This document shows, piece by piece, positions 43,947-53,006 of a DNA stretch of 64,000 nucleotides. The translations under genes were made by a program, and so were the position numbers. Source of the DNA: Rhodanobacter sp. DHB23 (lineage in GTDB: Bacteria; Pseudomonadota; Gammaproteobacteria; Xanthomonadales; Rhodanobacteraceae); assembly GCF_014842975.1 (NCBI RefSeq), contig NZ_JACYXK010000020.1:62001-126000 (forward strand), in the 5' to 3' direction. How positions within the stretch are numbered: position 1 is the stretch's first letter; the number at the start of each line of letters is the position of its first letter. Below the pieces are notes generated by a model. It ran no database searches. It was not told the DNA's origin and worked only from the letters and a program-made list of their open reading frames with translations.

Positions 43947-46900
43947 ATGTCCACCGTACATCGCAAGCATCCCTTGTCGTTCGCCATCACCATGTCGCTG
44001 TTCGCCGTCGTGTCGACGTCGGTCGCGGCGTCACCGTTCGCCGACGCCCAGTCGGACGGACAGGCGACGCAGGCCGCCACGGCGCAGACCGCGCCATCGA
44101 CACCGGCGGCTTCGACGCCCGACGCCAGGAAGGCCAATGGCAAGGACAAGAACAGCGCTGCCGACAAGAACGCAGTCACGCTGTCCACCGTGAACGTCTC
44201 CGGCGTGCGCGCGTCGCAGGAGCGCGCGATCGACGTGAAACGCCAGGCGCCGAACATCCAGGACAGCATCACCGCGGAAAACATCGGCGCCCTGCCCGAC
44301 ACCACCATCACCGACTCGCTGCAGCGCGTCACCGGCGTGCAGATCGACCGCGATGCCGGCGTGGGCACGTCGGTCTCCGTGCGCGGCCTGCCGCAGGTCG
44401 GCACGATGTTGAACGGCGAGGTGTTCATCACCGCGGACCAGATCGACTCGCAGCAGCCGGACTTCACCATGCTGCCCTCGACGCTGTTCCACGGCGTGGA
44501 CGTGGTCAAGTCGACCACCGCCAGCGAGACCGACGGCGGCATCAGCGGCGCGGTCGACCTGCACACCTACCGCCCCTGGGACTTGCCCAGCGGCTTCACC
44601 TACAGCTACTCCGCCAACGGCGAGCGCGGCAGCACCACCGACCGCTGGGGCCCCGAGGCCAACGGCCTGATCTCGTACAACGACGACGGCAAGTGGGGCC
44701 TGCTGGTCTCCGCCGACTTCTCCAACACCACGCGCGAGAACTCCACCGAGGGCCTCGACCAGTACGGCGTGGTGCTGAACGGCGAGAACGCCACCAGCGC
44801 GGGCGGCTACGGTGGCTTCCTGACGTCGTGGAACGGCGCGCCGATCCCCTCGCAGATCCACCAGAACGCCGACGGCAGCGTGGACGTCAACGGCGACGGC
44901 AAGTCCAACGGCGTGTTCATGGGCAGCCAGAACATCGGCATCTACGACACCGTCACCCAGCGCAAGCGCAAGTCCGCCAACATGTCGTTCCAGGCGGACC
45001 TCGGCAACGGCTTCAGCCTGACCAGCGACTTCTTCTACTCGCAGCAGCGCGAGTGGGATACCAACGTCGGCATCCAGTTCAACTCCACCGACTGGCAGGG
45101 CGCGACCTACGTGCCGCTGCAGTCGCGCAACACCGGCAGCCCCGCGCTCGGCGCCTACGGCACGCCACAGCCTGGCTGGGAAGGCTCGCAGCTGTACACC
45201 ACACAGGTGTACGAGAAGTGGCCGGGCGACGTGGAGTCGTTCTCGCAGATCACCCAGAAGAGCTCCAACGCGAAGAACTTCAACCTGCAGCTGGACTACG
45301 ACAACGGCGGCTCGTTCACCTTCGGCCTGCGCGGCGTGCACGACACGGCGTTCCAGTCGAACGTGGAAACCGACCTCAACATCTCCGACTCCGACGGCGG
45401 GCTGTGGCCCAACGTGCTGAGCGACGGCAGCACCACGCCGGGCACCACGATGATCTATCCGTCGCAACTCGGCGGCGACCGCGTGTTCAACGCCAACGGC
45501 ATACCGCAGAACACCCTGCCGATCATTGCCAACTTCGGCGGACGCTACCTCACCATCAGCATGCCGCAGACGATGATCAACGATTTCGCCAACCCCGCCG
45601 GCTGGACGATGAAGACGATCGAATCCTCCGGCGACTACGACCGCCAGGTGAGCCTCAACGCGCTGCGCTTCGACGGCAAGTACGATTTCCAGGACGGCAT
45701 CCAGCTCGAATTCGGCCTGCGCGACAGCATCCGCAGCGCCAACAACGTCGGCTGGACCCTGGAAACGCCGGTGTATGCCGGCATGGGCGCCACCGATCCG
45801 AACGGCTGCCTGGTGCGCTACGTCGGCGCCGACGTGGTGATGAATACCGGTTCGTGCACCGCCGGCAACGCCGAGGGCTACTACCGCGCGGGGCCGTTGT
45901 CCGCGATCTCGATGCCGGACACGGCCGCGCCGCTGTCGGGCAACTGGAAGGAATACACCAACCTGCTCGGCTCGGGCATCAACTTCTGGGCGGTCAACCC
46001 GAACGCACTGGTCAACCCCATTTCGTACTGGAAGTCGCTCTATCCCGACACCGTCATCGCGGACGATCCCAGCACCACCTGGGGCGTGGGCCTGCGCGAG
46101 CTGACCGGCTACATGCAAGGGGATTTCAGCGGCACCATCGGCGACATGCCGTACAGCGGCAACGTCGGCGTGCGCATGATCCACACCGACCTCAACGTGA
46201 CCCAGCACCTGGTCGGCGCGCCGGGCGCGTACGGCGACGTGTCGCAACCCAACGGCACGGCCATCACCAACCGCAGCTACCAGGACGTGCTGCCCTCGGC
46301 CAACTTCTCGCTGGATATCACCGACACCCTGAAGTTCCGCCTCGCCGCTTCCAAGAACATGATGCCGCTGGATCTGAGCCAGTGGTCCGGCGGCCTGCAG
46401 TTGAACTACTCGTTGATGGAAACGCCGCAGGGGCCGCTCTATCGCGTCTCCAGCGGGCAGTCCGCGGGCAACCCGAACCTCAACCCGTGGCGCTCCACCA
46501 ACTACGGCGCGTCGCTGGAGTGGTACATCAACCCCACCAGCATGATGAGCCTCGCGCTGTTCCGCATCGACATGGAGAGCTTCATCGTCAACGGCAACGT
46601 GACCAACTGCGGCTACCCGGACGAGGACGGCGTGGTGCGCGACCACTGCATCACGATCCAGGAGCCTGTGCAGGGCAGCGGCAACAGCATCCAGGGCGCG
46701 GAATACGACTACCGCCAGGGCTTCACCTTCCTGCCGGGCTTCCTGTCCAAGACCGGTATCGAGGTGAACGCCACCTACGCGCCCAGCAACACGGGCCTGC
46801 GGGACCTGTCCGGCGCGAAGATTCCGTTCCAGGACAACTCCACCAAGTCCGGCAACTTCATCGTGTGGTACCAGGACAACCGCTTCGAGGCGCGCCTTGC

Positions 46901-47153
46901 CTACAACTATCGCTCGCGCCGCGCGGTGGAGCAGGACGTGGGCAACATCACCGGCCTGGAGATGTACGAAGCGCCGCAGAAGTATCTGGACGCATCGGTG
47001 TCGTACAAGCTCAACAAGTACGCCACGATCTTCCTCGACGGCACCAACCTCACCAACGAGTACCAGAAGTATTACCTCGTATGGCCCGACCAGGCCGCGC
47101 ACTCGCAGTACTCCGAGCGCATGGTCATGCTGGGCATACGCGGGCAATGGTGA
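43947..47153 (+). CDS. TonB-dependent receptor (Xanthomonas/Caulobacter type)
   Basis: Outer-membrane active transporter (1068 residues) for large oligosaccharides. After a signal peptide (ending VAASP, about residue 30) and a low-complexity linker, the plug domain reads NIQDSITAENIGALPDTTITDSLQRVTGVQIDRDAGVGTSVSVRG in parts; the TonB box is probably TLSTVNVSG. The C-terminus ends in the barrel strand MVMLGIRGQW. In this locus it probably imports chitin- or chitosan-derived oligosaccharides. Confidence 0.93.
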   Translation: MSTVHRKHPLSFAITMSLFAVVSTSVAASPFADAQSDGQATQAATAQTAPSTPAASTPDARKANGKDKNSAADKNAVTLSTVNVSGVRASQERAIDVKRQAPNIQDSITAENIGALPDTTITDSLQRVTGVQIDRDAGVGTSVSVRGLPQVGTMLNGEVFITADQIDSQQPDFTMLPSTLFHGVDVVKSTTASETDGGISGAVDLHTYRPWDLPSGFTYSYSANGERGSTTDRWGPEANGLISYNDDGKWGLLVSADFSNTTRENSTEGLDQYGVVLNGENATSAGGYGGFLTSWNGAPIPSQIHQNADGSVDVNGDGKSNGVFMGSQNIGIYDTVTQRKRKSANMSFQADLGNGFSLTSDFFYSQQREWDTNVGIQFNSTDWQGATYVPLQSRNTGSPALGAYGTPQPGWEGSQLYTTQVYEKWPGDVESFSQITQKSSNAKNFNLQLDYDNGGSFTFGLRGVHDTAFQSNVETDLNISDSDGGLWPNVLSDGSTTPGTTMIYPSQLGGDRVFNANGIPQNTLPIIANFGGRYLTISMPQTMINDFANPAGWTMKTIESSGDYDRQVSLNALRFDGKYDFQDGIQLEFGLRDSIRSANNVGWTLETPVYAGMGATDPNGCLVRYVGADVVMNTGSCTAGNAEGYYRAGPLSAISMPDTAAPLSGNWKEYTNLLGSGINFWAVNPNALVNPISYWKSLYPDTVIADDPSTTWGVGLRELTGYMQGDFSGTIGDMPYSGNVGVRMIHTDLNVTQHLVGAPGAYGDVSQPNGTAITNRSYQDVLPSANFSLDITDTLKFRLAASKNMMPLDLSQWSGGLQLNYSLMETPQGPLYRVSSGQSAGNPNLNPWRSTNYGASLEWYINPTSMMSLALFRIDMESFIVNGNVTNCGYPDEDGVVRDHCITIQEPVQGSGNSIQGAEYDYRQGFTFLPGFLSKTGIEVNATYAPSNTGLRDLSGAKIPFQDNSTKSGNFIVWYQDNRFEARLAYNYRSRRAVEQDVGNITGLEMYEAPQKYLDASVSYKLNKYATIFLDGTNLTNEYQKYYLVWPDQAAHSQYSERMVMLGIRGQW

Positions 47154-47179
47154 GCCGGACGGTTCCCCTCGCTGCCCGG

Positions 47180-47420
47180 ATCGTCCTCCCCTCCCCCTCC
47201 GGGGGCTTGATTCGGCGTCGAGTCTCAGCGGTGAGCCGATTTGCTCCTCCCCCTGCTTGCAGGGGGGAGGTTGGGAGGGGGTGAAACCTTGCGAAAGACG
47301 CTCATGGATTGCCTTCGCAAGCGCTTGACCCCACCCCAGCCCTCCCCTGCACGCAGGGGAGGGAGACAGAACATGGCACGACCGAGACTCGACGCTGATC
47401 AGACCTCCGGGGGAGGAGTT
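47180..47420. repeat. Large nested palindromic repeat after the TonB receptor gene
   Basis: Outer arms: CCTCCGGGGGCTTGATTCGG near 47196 and its counterpart near 47393-47415 (GATCAGACCTCCGGGGGAGG) with CGTCGAGTCTC/GAGACTCGACG inside. Inner arms: CCCCCTGCTTGCAGGGGGGA and CCCTCCCCTGCACGCAGGGG. The segment can fold as one long hairpin and may form the mRNA 3' end of the receptor gene. Confidence 0.75.
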
Positions 47421-47423
47421 TGG

Positions 47424-47545
47424 GGAGAGGGTCCGGCTGAAGCGCGATACTGAAGTCTCGCGCAAGCCATCGACACTTCGCTCCGCCCGGACCCTCTCCC
47501 GCCCTTCGGGCACCCTCTCCCGGAGGGAGAGGGATTCACCGGGAC
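47424..47545 (-). repeat. CCCTCTCC-type palindromic element (copy 1, inverted)
   Basis: Reading on the minus strand: CGGTGAATCCCTCTCCCTCC, GGGAGAGGGTGCCCGAAGGG, then GAGAGGGTCCGGGCGGAG and, about 60 bases on, CAGCCGGACCCTCTCCCC. The same element lies in direct orientation at 53869, with matching changes in its inner arms. Confidence 0.8.
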
Positions 47546-47566
47546 ACACACGACAACAAGGCCACC

Positions 47567-48958
47567 ATGCAGGATTCCAGCGCGCCCCAGCCCGTCCGCG
47601 GCAACGGCTTCCACCGCTCCATCGGCCTGTTCTCGGGCACCGCGATCAACATGACGCAGATGTGCGGCATCGGGCCGTTCATCACCATCCCCATCATGGT
47701 CGCCGCGATGGGCGGCCCGCAGGCGGTGATCGGCTGGATCGCCGGCGCCATCCTCGCGATGGCCGACGGCCTGGTCTGGGCCGAGCTGGGCGCGGCCATG
47801 CCCGGCTCCGGCGGCACCTACGTCTACCTGCGCGAAGCGTTCCAGTACCGCACCGGCAAGCTGATGCCGTTCCTGTTCATCTGGACGATGCTGCTGGCGA
47901 TTCCGTTGCTGATGTCCACCGGCATCATCGGCATGGTGGAGTACCTGGAGTTCTTCTTCCCCGGCCTCGGCTGGTGGCCGGTGCACCTCATCGGCGTGGC
48001 GGCGACCGCGCTAGTCACCTGGCTGCTGTATCGGCGCATCGAGTCGGTGCGCGCGATCACCGTCGCGCTGTGGGTGATCATGCTGGTCTCGGTCGTCGGC
48101 GTGGCCGCGGCGGGCTTCTCGCATTTCAACGCGGGCTACGCCTTCGCCTGGCCGGCCGGCGCGTTCGGCAGCAAGTTCTTCATGGGACTGGGCGCGGGGC
48201 TAGTGATCGGCATCTACGACTACCTCGGCTACAACACCACCGCCTACATCGGCGACGAGCTGCGCAACCCGGGCCGCACGATGCCCGGCTCGATCATCAT
48301 CTCGGTGATCGCGATGATGTTCGTCTACCTCGCGCTCAACATCAGCGTGCTCGGCGTGGCGCCGTGGCAGGAAATCGCGCAATCGAAATCCGTGGCCTCG
48401 CTGGTGGTGGAACGCAGCTGGGGGCATGCGGCCGCAGCGGTGATGACCGTGCTCATCATCGTGACCGCGTTCGCCTCGGTGTTCACCGGCCTGCTGGGCG
48501 GTTCGCGCGTGCCGTTCCAGGCGGCGCAGGAGAAGGTGTTCCTGTCCGTGTTCGGGCGCCTGCACGCCAGGCTCGGTTTCCCGCACGTGGCCCTGCTCAC
48601 GATGGGCGTGGCGACGGCGATCGGCACGTTCTTCGACCTCACCGAAGTCATCAACATGCTGCTGGCCGCGACCATCATCGTGCAGTCGGTGGCGCAGATC
48701 GCCGCGCTGGTGGTGTTGCGCAAGCGCCAGCCGCAACTGGAACGACCGTACAAGCAGTGGCTTTACCCCGTGCCATGCGTGATCGCGCTGGCGGGCTGGA
48801 TCTACGTCTACGTCTCCGCATCCGCCTTGTCGCTGATCCTGTCCGGCGTGTGGATACTCGCCGGGCTGGCAGTGTTCGCGATCTGGGCCAGGGCCAGCCG
48901 CTCGTGGCCGTTCGCGCCGGTCGAAATACATGAAGCCTATTCAAGAGCCTGTTCATGA
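47567..48958 (+). CDS. APC-family permease, C-terminus formed by repeat element
   Basis: A 463-residue, 12-helix amino acid/polyamine/organocation permease: INMTQMCGIGPFITIPIMVAAMGG (first helix), ADGLVWAELGAAMPGSGGTYVYL, GYNTTAYIGDELRNPGRTMPGSIIIS and FTGLLGGSRVPFQAAQE. Substrate unknown; its position between a TonB receptor and exo-glucosaminidase suggests import of glucosamine or a related amino compound (inference). The last five residues (RACS with the preceding Ser, then stop) are encoded by the left end of element copy C, so the natural C-terminus was probably longer or different. Confidence 0.85.
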   Translation: MQDSSAPQPVRGNGFHRSIGLFSGTAINMTQMCGIGPFITIPIMVAAMGGPQAVIGWIAGAILAMADGLVWAELGAAMPGSGGTYVYLREAFQYRTGKLMPFLFIWTMLLAIPLLMSTGIIGMVEYLEFFFPGLGWWPVHLIGVAATALVTWLLYRRIESVRAITVALWVIMLVSVVGVAAAGFSHFNAGYAFAWPAGAFGSKFFMGLGAGLVIGIYDYLGYNTTAYIGDELRNPGRTMPGSIIISVIAMMFVYLALNISVLGVAPWQEIAQSKSVASLVVERSWGHAAAAVMTVLIIVTAFASVFTGLLGGSRVPFQAAQEKVFLSVFGRLHARLGFPHVALLTMGVATAIGTFFDLTEVINMLLAATIIVQSVAQIAALVVLRKRQPQLERPYKQWLYPVPCVIALAGWIYVYVSASALSLILSGVWILAGLAVFAIWARASRSWPFAPVEIHEAYSRACS

Positions 48959-49211
48959 TCTCCACATGGCCCGCGTTGCCTTGCATGGGTCGCCAGGTGG
49001 TAGCGCGTGGCGCAGCGCCTGACTGGCGGTCAGGTCAAGCCGCGTGCTGCCGCATGGCGGCCACTCGATGGCAACCCGCAGGGCCGGGTCTGTTTGCCCG
49101 CATGCCGGCGTCATCACTCGGTCGTGGACGGACGTCCACTCCCCCCTTCTTCCTTGGCCTGCGCGCAAACAGCTCCCGGCGCGGGCCATGCGGAGACCAT
49201 GAACAGGCTCT
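48944..49211. repeat. Palindromic dispersed element, copy C
   Basis: 268 bp; ends AGAGCCTGTTCATGATCTCC and GACCATGAACAGGCTCT are inverted with two mismatches in 32 bp. Hairpin I apical stem is CCTGAC/GTCAGG, hairpin II has CTGTTTGC/GCAAACAG with GTGGACG-GA-CGTCCAC. It overlaps the permease 3' end and fills the gap to the GH2 gene. Confidence 0.9.
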
Positions 49212-49228
49212 AAGGAAGCACTGACGCC

Positions 49229-51931
49229 ATGCGCATTTCGACCCAACATGCCTGCTCGACGATCGCCACGCTGATGCTGGCCGCACCGCTCGCCTGCGCC
49301 CAGACGGCTTACGCGCCCACACGGGCGGACGGCGACGCGGGCTCGATCACCACCATCGGCCACTGGCAGATCCAGGACAGCGCGAAGGCGCAGCAAGGCG
49401 GCGACGAAATCTCCGCGAGCGGCTACTCCACCAAGGGCTGGTATCCGGTCAGCGGCCGCGCGACGGTCATGGCCGGCCTGCTGGAGAACGACGTGTACAA
49501 GGACGTGTTCCACAGCGACAACCTGCGCGCGGTAGAGGTGCCCGACTCCAGCGGCGACCTGTTCGTGACGCCGTGGTGGTACCGCAGCGGATTCACCCTG
49601 ACGAGAAGCGCACAGGGCATGCACACGCTGTTGCGCACCAACGGCATGATCGCCAGCGCCGACCTGTGGGTGAACGGCCACTTGGTCGCCGACCACGTGG
49701 CCATCGCCGGCGCCTACCCCGTCAACGAATTCGACGTGACGCGCTGGGTGCATGCCGGTGAGAACACCGTCGCCCTGCGCGTGCATCCGGCCGATCCGCG
49801 CATGGCATTGACGACGAGCTGGGTGGACTGGAACCCAACACCGCCGGACAACAACATGGGGCCGTGGCGCGGCGTGGACATCGTGCAGGCCGGGCCGGTC
49901 GAACTGCGCTGGCCGCAGGTTGGCTCGTCGCTGTCTCCCGATCTCTCGCATGCTGACCTGGGCGTGCAGGTGGAGGCGAGGAACCTCGACAAGGTGGCGC
50001 ATGACGCGACGATCACCGGCACGGTGGCCGGCGTGCCGCTGCAACAGACCATCCACCTCGCCCCCGGGCAGACACTGGTGGTTGCGTTCTCACCAAAGAC
50101 CACGCCGGGCCTCGCACTGGATCACCCGAGGATCTGGTGGCCGGTCGGCATGGGCGCGCATCCGCTGTACCAGCTCGACATGACTGCCGCGGTCGACGGC
50201 GCGACTTCCGACAAGGCCGGCACCACGTTCGGCATACGCAGTGTCAGCTCCAGCCTCACCAAGCAGGGTTACCGCCAGTTCTTCGTCAACGGCAAACCGC
50301 TGCTGATCCGCGGTGCGGGCTGGGCGCCGGACATGTTCCTGCGCGACGATCCCGCACGCATGGAGGCCGAGTTCGGCTACGTGCGCAACCTCGGCCTCAA
50401 CACCATCCGCAGCGAGGGCAAGCTGGAGGACCAGCGCTTCTACGAGCTCGCCGACCGCGACGGCATCCTGATACTCGCGGGCTGGGAGTGCTGCGACAAA
50501 TGGGAGTCCGCCGCGAAGACCGGCGGTGAACCGTGGAACGCCGCCGACGAAAAGGTGGCCGCGGATTCGATGGCCAGCGAAGCCCGCCTGCTGCGCAACC
50601 ATCCCTCGGTGATCGGCTTCCTGATCGGCAGCGACAACGCGCCGCCGCCGGCCATAGCGAAGATGTACGCGGACACGCTGCGCGCCGCGGACTGGCCGTT
50701 GCCGATCGTCTCGGCCGCCTCCGACCAAGCGACCGCGGAAACCGGCCCTTCCGGCATGAAGATGGCCGGGCCGTACGACTGGATCCCGCCCGCGTACTGG
50801 TATGCCGACAAGCTGGGCGGCGCGTTCGGCTTCGACTCCGAGGTCAGCGCGGGCGCCACCATCCCGCGGCTGGAAGACCTGCAGCGCATGCTGTCGCCGC
50901 AGGAGCAGGAGGCGCTGTGGAAGTACCCGGAGCTGCGCCAGTACCACGCCTCCGCCGCGTGGTCGCCGTTCGCGGTGCTGACGCCGTTCGACAACGCCCT
51001 CGCCCACCGCTACGGCGCCCCCACCGATCTCGCCGACTACGCCGCCAAGGCCCAACTCGACAACTACGACAACGTGCGCGCGGAATTCGAGGCGTTCAAC
51101 GCGCACATGGATGCGGCCAACCCGTCCACCGGCGTGATCTACTGGATGCTCAACAACGCCTGGCCCTCGCTGCACTGGCACCTGTACGACTGGTACATGA
51201 ATCCGGCCGGCGCCTACTTCGGCGCGAAGAAGGCGAACGAGCCGCTGCACATCCAGTATTCGTACGACGCGAACGCCATCGTGCTGGTGAACCACACGCT
51301 GGACGATGCGCACGGCCTGCAGGCGAACATCCGAGTGCGCAACCTCGATGGCAGCGTACGCTACGAGAAACACTTGCAGGGCATCGCCCTCGCGGGCAAC
51401 CACACGCAGCAAGTGGCGACGCTGCCGACGCTGGCGGGCCTGTCGCCCACGTATTTCGTCGAGCTCGATCTTTCCGCTTCCGATGGCAAGCCCGTCAGCC
51501 GCAACGTCTACTGGCTTTCCACCCGGGCAGATGTGCTCGACTGGGCAAAGTCGAACTGGTACCTCACTCCGCTGACGCAGTACGCGGACCTCACCGCGCT
51601 GAAGTCCCTGCCGACCGCGACCAGCGAGGCCCATGCGACGACGCGGCGCGAAGGCAACGAGGACGTCACCACCGTCACCCTGACAGTGCCCGCGTCGTCC
51701 AGGGCCGTGGCCCTGTTCCAGCACGTGTCGATCCGGCGCGGCGCGCACGGCGACCTCGCGCTGCCTATCGTGTGGAACGACAATGACGTCACGCTGTGGC
51801 CCGGCGAGTCCATCGTGCTGGTCGCGCACTACGCATCACAGGGCGGCGCGGCGCCGGTCGTCGAAGTGGATGGCTGGAACGTTCCGGCACAAGGCGTCCC
51901 GGCCGCCGCCTCACAGGAAACCACCCATTGA
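49229..51931 (+). CDS. Secreted GH2 exo-beta-D-glucosaminidase-like enzyme
   Basis: Releases glucosamine from chitosan oligomer ends (family expectation). The 900-residue protein has a signal peptide (LMLAAPLACA), then GWYPVSGRATVMAGLLENDVYKD, characteristic of the CsxA/exo-glucosaminidase branch of GH2, a sandwich domain, and the TIM barrel with LILAGWECCDKWES, FLIGSDNAPPP (acid/base Asp469) and AFGFDSEVSAGATIPRLEDL (nucleophile Glu538). Use of Asp as acid/base instead of Glu is a feature of this branch. Beta-mannosidase is the main alternative and is less likely. Confidence 0.88.
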   Translation: MRISTQHACSTIATLMLAAPLACAQTAYAPTRADGDAGSITTIGHWQIQDSAKAQQGGDEISASGYSTKGWYPVSGRATVMAGLLENDVYKDVFHSDNLRAVEVPDSSGDLFVTPWWYRSGFTLTRSAQGMHTLLRTNGMIASADLWVNGHLVADHVAIAGAYPVNEFDVTRWVHAGENTVALRVHPADPRMALTTSWVDWNPTPPDNNMGPWRGVDIVQAGPVELRWPQVGSSLSPDLSHADLGVQVEARNLDKVAHDATITGTVAGVPLQQTIHLAPGQTLVVAFSPKTTPGLALDHPRIWWPVGMGAHPLYQLDMTAAVDGATSDKAGTTFGIRSVSSSLTKQGYRQFFVNGKPLLIRGAGWAPDMFLRDDPARMEAEFGYVRNLGLNTIRSEGKLEDQRFYELADRDGILILAGWECCDKWESAAKTGGEPWNAADEKVAADSMASEARLLRNHPSVIGFLIGSDNAPPPAIAKMYADTLRAADWPLPIVSAASDQATAETGPSGMKMAGPYDWIPPAYWYADKLGGAFGFDSEVSAGATIPRLEDLQRMLSPQEQEALWKYPELRQYHASAAWSPFAVLTPFDNALAHRYGAPTDLADYAAKAQLDNYDNVRAEFEAFNAHMDAANPSTGVIYWMLNNAWPSLHWHLYDWYMNPAGAYFGAKKANEPLHIQYSYDANAIVLVNHTLDDAHGLQANIRVRNLDGSVRYEKHLQGIALAGNHTQQVATLPTLAGLSPTYFVELDLSASDGKPVSRNVYWLSTRADVLDWAKSNWYLTPLTQYADLTALKSLPTATSEAHATTRREGNEDVTTVTLTVPASSRAVALFQHVSIRRGAHGDLALPIVWNDNDVTLWPGESIVLVAHYASQGGAAPVVEVDGWNVPAQGVPAAASQETTH

Positions 51932-51947
51932 ACACGGACAGCACCCC

Positions 51948-52955
51948 ATGTCGCGCGTGACCATCAACGATGTCGCCCGCGCCTCGGGCACCTCGAAAAA
52001 GACCGTGTCGCGGGTGCTCAACAGCGAGCCGAACGTGCGCGACACGGTGCGCGACCGCGTGCTGGCGGCCATGGCCGAACTCAACTACCGCCCGCTCACC
52101 TCGGCGCGCAGCCTGGCGACCAACCGCTCCTTCATGATCGGCCTGCTGTACGACAACCTGTCACCCAGCTACATCATGGAAGTGCAGGCCGGCGTGCTCG
52201 AGGCCTGCGAGGCGCAGCACTACAGCATGATGGTGCAGCCGCTGGTGTCGAGCGCGCCGGACCTGGTCGGGCGCGTCGAGGACATCCTGTCGCGGCACCG
52301 GCCCGACGGGCTGATCCTCACGCCGCCGATCACCGACCATCCGCAGTTGCTGGAGCACCTGCGCAGGAACGACCTGCCGTTCGCCTCCATCGCCCCGCTG
52401 CACCCCAAGGATTGCATCGGCGTGATGCTGCGCGAGCGCGAGGCCGCCGCGGCCATGGTGGCGCACCTGGTGGCGCTTGGACATCGCCGCATCGCGCACA
52501 TCATCGGCGACCCCAAGCATGGCGGCGGCGTCTGGCGCCTCGCCGGCTTCCGCGACGGCATGCAGCGCGCCGGACTGAAGGAAAACCCGAAGTACATGGT
52601 GCAGGGCGAGTTCTCCTTCGAGTCGGGCGTGGCGGCCGCGCGCAAGCTGCTGGCGCTGAAGCAGCGCCCCACCGCCATCTTCGCGGCGGACGACGACATG
52701 GCCACCGGCGTGATCTGGGCCGCCGCCGAAGCCGGCGTGTCGGTGCCCGGCGAAATCTCCGTCTGCGGCTTCGACGACACCCCCATCGCCACCCAGGTGT
52801 GGCCGCCGCTGACCACCATCCGCCAGCCCGTGCACGAGATGGGCCGGCGCGCCACCGAGGAACTGCTGCTGCGCGTGCAGGGCAAGGGCGAGGCCACGAT
52901 GGTCGAGGTCGGCTACGAAATGCGCATCCGCGCCTCGACGGCGCCCGCGCCATGA
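51948..52955 (+). CDS. LacI-family transcriptional regulator
   Basis: A 335-residue repressor: N-terminal headpiece VTINDVARASGTSKKTVSRVLN, hinge and a periplasmic-binding-like effector domain (e.g. RIAHIIGDPKHGGGVWRLAGF, AIFAADDDMATGVIWAAAEAG, ISVCGFDDTPIATQVWPPLTTI). It follows the GH2 gene by 16 bases. It probably controls the amino-sugar genes around it; the palindrome at 40319 is the best candidate site. Confidence 0.93.
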   Translation: MSRVTINDVARASGTSKKTVSRVLNSEPNVRDTVRDRVLAAMAELNYRPLTSARSLATNRSFMIGLLYDNLSPSYIMEVQAGVLEACEAQHYSMMVQPLVSSAPDLVGRVEDILSRHRPDGLILTPPITDHPQLLEHLRRNDLPFASIAPLHPKDCIGVMLREREAAAAMVAHLVALGHRRIAHIIGDPKHGGGVWRLAGFRDGMQRAGLKENPKYMVQGEFSFESGVAAARKLLALKQRPTAIFAADDDMATGVIWAAAEAGVSVPGEISVCGFDDTPIATQVWPPLTTIRQPVHEMGRRATEELLLRVQGKGEATMVEVGYEMRIRASTAPAP

Positions 52956-53006
52956 ACCGGACGCTATCCTGCAACCGACGCCACCTGACCCGCGGAGAGT
53001 GTCCAC

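Noticed and set aside
44031-47549. Open frame of over 1100 codons opposite the TonB receptor
   Set aside because: Shadow of the receptor gene; low-complexity composition, no motif.
47153-47567. CRISPR array
   Set aside because: The repeats are inverted and nested, not regularly spaced direct repeats with unique spacers; no cas gene in the window.
49229-51931. Beta-mannosidase or beta-galactosidase
   Set aside because: The GWYPVSGRATVMAGLLE start, GWECCDKWE and GSD...FDSE motifs fit the exo-glucosaminidase branch of GH2 better.
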